Assembly (NCBI RefSeq): GCF_023159225.1
Contig: NC_063176.1
Span: 12,516,463 to 12,580,462 of the forward strand
DNA length: 64,000 nucleotides
Direction of reading: 5' to 3'
Source of the DNA: Perognathus longimembris pacificus
Taxonomy: Eukaryota; Chordata; Mammalia; Rodentia; Heteromyidae
Of the stretch, positions 59,673 through 64,000 are shown piece by piece. Made by a program: the position numbers and the translations under genes. The notes beneath the pieces are model-generated. The model ran no database searches. It worked only from the letters and a program-made list of their open reading frames with translations, and was not told where the DNA came from. The stretch's first letter is position 1. Every line of letters begins with the position of its first letter.

Positions 59673-62434
59673 AAGAAAAGAAAAATTAAGCTTAACATAC
59701 ATTGTAGCCAATTTTTTGACATTTAAATACAATTTTACCTTTAAAATATATGTGGAATTCTATTCATTTTAAAAGATGTACTGTCTCAGAATTATAGAAT
59801 TAGACATTTTTATTTCAATAAAAATGGTCCAAATTCACAGTAGATAGTTGGTTTATGTATCACATATTCTTTACAATGTTACTTCTTGTGCTATTCTCTC
59901 AGTCTCCCCAATACAGAAGTCTACCCTTAAACAAAACACAGTTGCCATAAACCTATCTTAAGACACACCCTGAATTCATACAGGTAAATCAGCAACTTGC
60001 TATTCTTCTATCCCACATCTGAAAATAACCATGCCATAAATAAGAGTTATAAGTTCCTTTGTAACACCAAACAATTCATGATCTTAACTGAGAAAAACAG
60101 TATTTCACTAATATCCATGTCAGACTTTTTTAAAAACCTTATGAAAAAAAAAATCTGCAAGAAAAATCCAAGCAGTCAAGAGTAAATTATCTACCAGATT
60201 TGCACCTAGAATTATCAATGACAATTCTCTGACTGAGGGCTTCATGCCTCAGGTGACAGGTAACTGGCATTATCTATACACACAAAAACTTAAGAGTCCT
60301 TCCCTTTAAGAATACTTACTTTGTTAAAATACTATCAGTGCAAGTATTCCAAAGACCATAAAAGACCCATATAAATAGCCCCCATATAACTATGTACAGC
60401 ACATCTATGATGCTGTAGTTATAGCAACCCAATTCCCAACTTGATCCTGCTCTTGAACTCTCTTCTCTAGGGAATACTTTCGCTCGCCTCATGTATGTAC
60501 ATGATTTCAAAGAGGAAAAAGTAGTCTCAACAATGCTGAAAATTATGTGAGCTTTCCAGGACAAACAATTTCACACTAAAGCAGAAGCACAACTAATGCT
60601 CAAAAGGCTTAATATATATTACTGTCTTCTATGTACATATTCTACTTGCCTTCTTTATTGATGATCTTGTTTCTAATTTAAAACAGGATTAGTCGCACTG
60701 GGTACACCAATTTCTGTTCCTTATCAACTCAGCTTCAGTTAAGCCATACTCACAATTGTCCATCTTACTTTGTCTTATTTGGGATGCTCTCCAAGCACTT
60801 CCTTAAAACCTTTAGCATAAACTTTTGTCTTATATGTTCCATGGGATTATCAGAACTTGAGTCAGACCTTGAGTTAGGACAAATAGGAATTGCAGATGAT
60901 GTAAGACCAGAGGGAGTGTAAAGAAGATGACAGGAACGTGACCAGGGACTAAGGAGAAGGATGAGCTAGCAGAGAAGATAATTAGGCACCACAGAATGGG
61001 AGAGAAACCCAAAGAGCAGTTGTGCAGAGGGCTGGTTGCCTACTTCACTGTCCATGCTTCTTTCTCTGTAGATACCTATTTTTAAATATACTTTTGAAAA
61101 GCAGGGAACATGATATTGCAGAGGAGAATCCATGTTCCAGGATCCTGGGTGGCCTGAAGTGGCCAGATGCCTCCACTCTGAACAAGGACCTATAAATAGA
61201 AATGTTGGTTCAAGGCATCTGACTTGGATGGAAAAAGGAACGTTCTTGTTCTTCCTTTCCTCCTGCTTCCAGGTTCCAGTGCAAACACGGCAGCTGAAGC
61301 CAGGCAACTCTGTGCCATACATATATATAGGAAGCTAGGTATGAGCTCAAACTGAAGACAAATCTTCCGTCCCTCCCCAGCCCCACCAGCCCCACCACCC
61401 TATCCTGGACCGGCTACCCCAGACTTCCTTCGTGAAGAGCTGTTACCCACTGCTGTGTGTATGCAATTGTTTTGTACAACCAAAGTTAGCCATAATTAAC
61501 AAGGTGAACAAATGGATAGCCAGCAAGATACCATTTGCTTTCCCCCCCCCTTCCTCCACCTACACAGGACAAACCATAAACTTCCTATGAGTTTCCCAAA
61601 GCTCTTCCATTACCTTGGCATCTCATTTTTATCCTTCATTAACCAGACATTAAACAAATCCTGCAGACCCATTAAATTATCAAAGATGAGTTAACTTTTG
61701 TTTTCTCCTTTTAATATATATTCCAATTTATTATTTTATGCCATTGTAGTATGAGAATGGATATGACTGCACATGGCATATCAAGTTATTTAACAATGAA
61801 ATAAAATCCTAAGTGACTAAAAAGGTTTTCCTAAAAGCAGATGTCTTATCTTAATATTGTTAAATATTTTAATTGATTTTTTAAAAAAATATGCTTTAAA
61901 AATATAATCCTAAACCAACAGCATTCCAACAAGTATTTTTTACTTGGGAGAAACCAAAAAGGAGTAACAGAGCTTGTGCCCTGGAAAACCTTACAGTTTT
62001 GTGTGCACATGCACGGTAACTCCCAAGAGGAACAGCAAGGTGGGCTTTCCCACAAGGTTTCCATGTGCACAGGCTCAGCTCAGTTGTGTCCAGACCACAG
62101 TCATTGGCCGGGTGTAGCTGCTGATTGTGGAAGGAGAAGGGAAGTGGAATACAAATTTCTGAACTGTCCTATACTCACTAACTGTCTGGGTTTTGTTTGG
62201 CAGTAGGAAGTCATTTAAGCTAATTATTTAAGGGATCAACAACAAGAAAAATGCTGACCTTTTTTATTATGGTGGCAGAGGAATGACTGAGGACATGGGG
62301 ACTGTTTTAATACAGCCAGTACATATGAACAAAGGCAGTGGCAGTGGCAGAAGGCATTTGATTTGATAGATACCCACCCATCAAGGGGGCTTTTCACTTT
62401 GTTCCATTTGGCTTGTTTGCTTGCTTGTTTTGTA

Positions 62435-62503
62435 ATGCTGGGAATAGAACCCAGGACCTCGGGCATGCTAGGTAAATGTTCTACCATACCTTCAGCTCTT
62501 GAT
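62435..62503 (-). repeat. ID-like monomer fragment, reverse
   Basis: TGCTGGGAATAGAACCCAGG with CTAGGTAAATGTTCTACC matches the reverse complement of an ID-type tRNA-like unit. Similar older fragments lie at about 6772-6838, 32636-32702, 42221-42298 and 49531-49610. Confidence 0.65.
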
Positions 62504-64000
62504 GCTATCATTTCCAGCTCTGGAGTGTTATTTATTCTTAAAAGTCTGAAAAGAAAGCAGGCCAAAATGGAGACAAAACTTGGAGTGTCCGTGGCCATGG
62601 AGGTGAAGAACTTGAAGAAAAGTCACAAGAAGCTATGGGTATTCCCCACACACCCAGCACCTCACTAGCCCTTACTATACACATTGGTCATACACGAATT
62701 CCAATGAAACCCAACCACCTTCTTCCTTCTTTCCATGACTACCCCTACAAAGATTTAGGTAGTTATAAGAGCAGGGGGAGGGAGAAGGCATACATCTGTA
62801 ACCATAAATAACAAATAGCTACTTCCTTCACAACCTCTTTTCAAACTTCTCAACAGCCACCTCTTCAAACTCCCGTATCTACCAACTGTATGTATGCCTC
62901 ATGTCTTTAAGCCTACTAAACAATGTGAACCTTTTCTACTCTTTCAAAAATGTGTATTGTCTCTCTCCCTCCCTGTTTCTTTCTACCGGCTTCTGCACCC
63001 ATTTCCCTTCTTTCTTGTTTCCTCCATTTACCCTTTTCTCCTGGACTGTCTCCAACATCATCAAACACCTATTTTCTAAATAGAAGCAACACGCTTAGCT
63101 TTATAACTCCTAGCCACTCCTATTTTCCTGCTCCTCTTCACATGAGATTTCTTGACAAGATCAAATTTTCTTTTACCAATTCTTATCTTCCCATTGTGTC
63201 CTTCACCAAGTGACTACATCCAGGTAGCTACATTATCTACTACATCTTTTCCTTTTTTTGTTAGCTACATACAGACTCCTGTCTGCTCAGTTTACTAAGT
63301 CTACCTGCAGCACTAGAGCAACCTCTTCCTTCTGGAATCATTTGTATTTCTCAGCTTCCTTCTTTTTAGTTCTGCACTGTACTTAAAGCACCAATACGTA
63401 ATGCTAACTCAGTAATGCTCAGGGGATGAATACATGAACCAGGAGCAGGAGCACGACATAGTACAGATGAACAGCTCAGGGCCAGTCAGAAGAGGAGGGT
63501 ACTTAATACTGGTTCAGTGAGCAAGCTGAGCAAACTCCTACAAAGCTGTAATAACCAAGGGCAGTGTTAACAACACAAGCTTGTTCTGGTGCTTTAATCC
63601 TCACTTTGATGATCCTTATGGCACAACTCTTCTAAAGCATAAGGGGGCTGGAACACTCTCCCTGGGCTGTGATTAAGACAATGGCACATTTAGGATATGT
63701 GTATGTGTGCTGTGTGCACCTGAGAGTCAAGAAAATTTTAACCTAAATTATGTAATTCTAGGTATATCAATAACCCAAAGGTAGCAACTAAAAAAAAAAA
63801 ATTAAGGTCAACCAACCTCCTCCTATCTAGCTGGCTCAGGACTGCAAAATAAAAAGATCTGTATTTATTCTCTACAGAAAAATGTATCTTTTAAAAAGTA
63901 AAAAGGTCCAAGGAAAGGAAGAGTAAAAAGGGAGAGGAGGCAGGGTTGAAGGAGGAGCGCTCACCCTATCCTCCTGGCTCTGGAGCCCCAGAGACTGCTT

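Larger units (their letters stand above)
48416..64000 (-). other. RAPGEF2: RAPGEF2 upstream intron of the long isoform
   Basis: No coding exon was recognised. I searched for the expected preceding exon (containing a CWYILLSGSV-like segment, as I recall the human protein) and saw none. The segment 48520-51060 has almost no recognisable repeats. 55280-57200 and 59700-62430 hold mostly unique AT-rich DNA. The open frame at 60966-61322 on the minus strand (118 codons) matches nothing I know and lies in non-coding-looking sequence. Splice-donor-like sites near 57836, 60319 and 63964 are discussed as findings. Confidence 0.65.

Noticed and set aside
61190..61198. TATAAATAG as a plus-strand promoter
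   Set aside because: The motif is common by chance in AT-rich DNA, and no plus-strand gene follows it.
60966..61322. 118-codon minus-strand open frame, the longest in the upstream intron
   Set aside because: No recognisable domain, no good start context that I can defend, and no splice pattern linking it to the gene. Length alone is compatible with chance.
1..64000. A novel multi-gene or CRISPR-like system
   Set aside because: The evenly repeated units are SINEs and microsatellites at irregular spacing. There is no direct-repeat/spacer array and no protein-coding cluster beyond RAPGEF2.

Overview
The window is vertebrate, mammalian nuclear DNA. It is AT-rich and dense in SINEs, LINE fragments and microsatellites, with no long open reading frames and no compact gene arrangement. 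Two SINE families dominate. One is a tRNA-derived, ID-type element in a longer two-part form. The other is a dimer with a 7SL/B1-like left half and an ID-like right half, which fits the B1-dID type of squirrel-, dormouse-, beaver- and kangaroo-rat-like rodents. My best guess is a castorimorph rodent, possibly a heteromyid (kangaroo rat or pocket mouse). This rests on pattern recognition, not on a database search.

I can support one gene, RAPGEF2 (PDZ-GEF1, a Rap guanine-nucleotide exchange factor), on the minus strand. Four coding exons are visible, and the window is otherwise intronic. In transcript order they are: a 76-nt exon (48340-48415) ending in ...EPSEMIV; a 168-nt exon (46287-46454) with the RQSRRRFRKINQKGERQ block shared with RAPGEF6; an 18-nt microexon (44313-44330, ECTKPQ) outside the reach of ordinary ORF calling; and an alternative first coding exon (21505-21564, starting MKPLAVPAHHG). 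The last three end at codon boundaries. The long, cyclic-nucleotide-binding-type N terminus and the short MKPLA-type N terminus can therefore both join the same downstream exon, which is not in the window and should lie beyond position 1. Earlier exons of the long form were not found up to 64000.

Layout: 1-21504 is the intron after the short-form first exon, rich in SINEs, with L1 3'-end remnants and an older repeat near 7.1-7.5 kb. About 19.8-22.8 kb is nearly repeat-free and surrounds the alternative first exon, as expected for a promoter with conserved non-coding sequence. 22.8-44.3 kb is a long intron with nested SINEs and an L1 remnant at 28.3-29.3 kb. 44.3-48.4 kb holds the three long-form exons. 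48.4-64 kb is the upstream intron, with an L1 interrupted by a B1-like piece and a CA repeat (52.2-53.9 kb), a tandem duplication near 51.1 kb, and a GC- and CpG-rich patch at 57.2-57.5 kb that may be another regulatory region.

I found no CRISPR array, prokaryotic gene, functional tRNA or rRNA gene, or new multi-gene system. The points most worth checking are the microexon, the paired N termini, inverted SINE pairs around small exons, and a sense-strand TTTTA-type repeat in a SINE tail, because a pentamer expansion in another intron of human RAPGEF2 causes familial myoclonic epilepsy.
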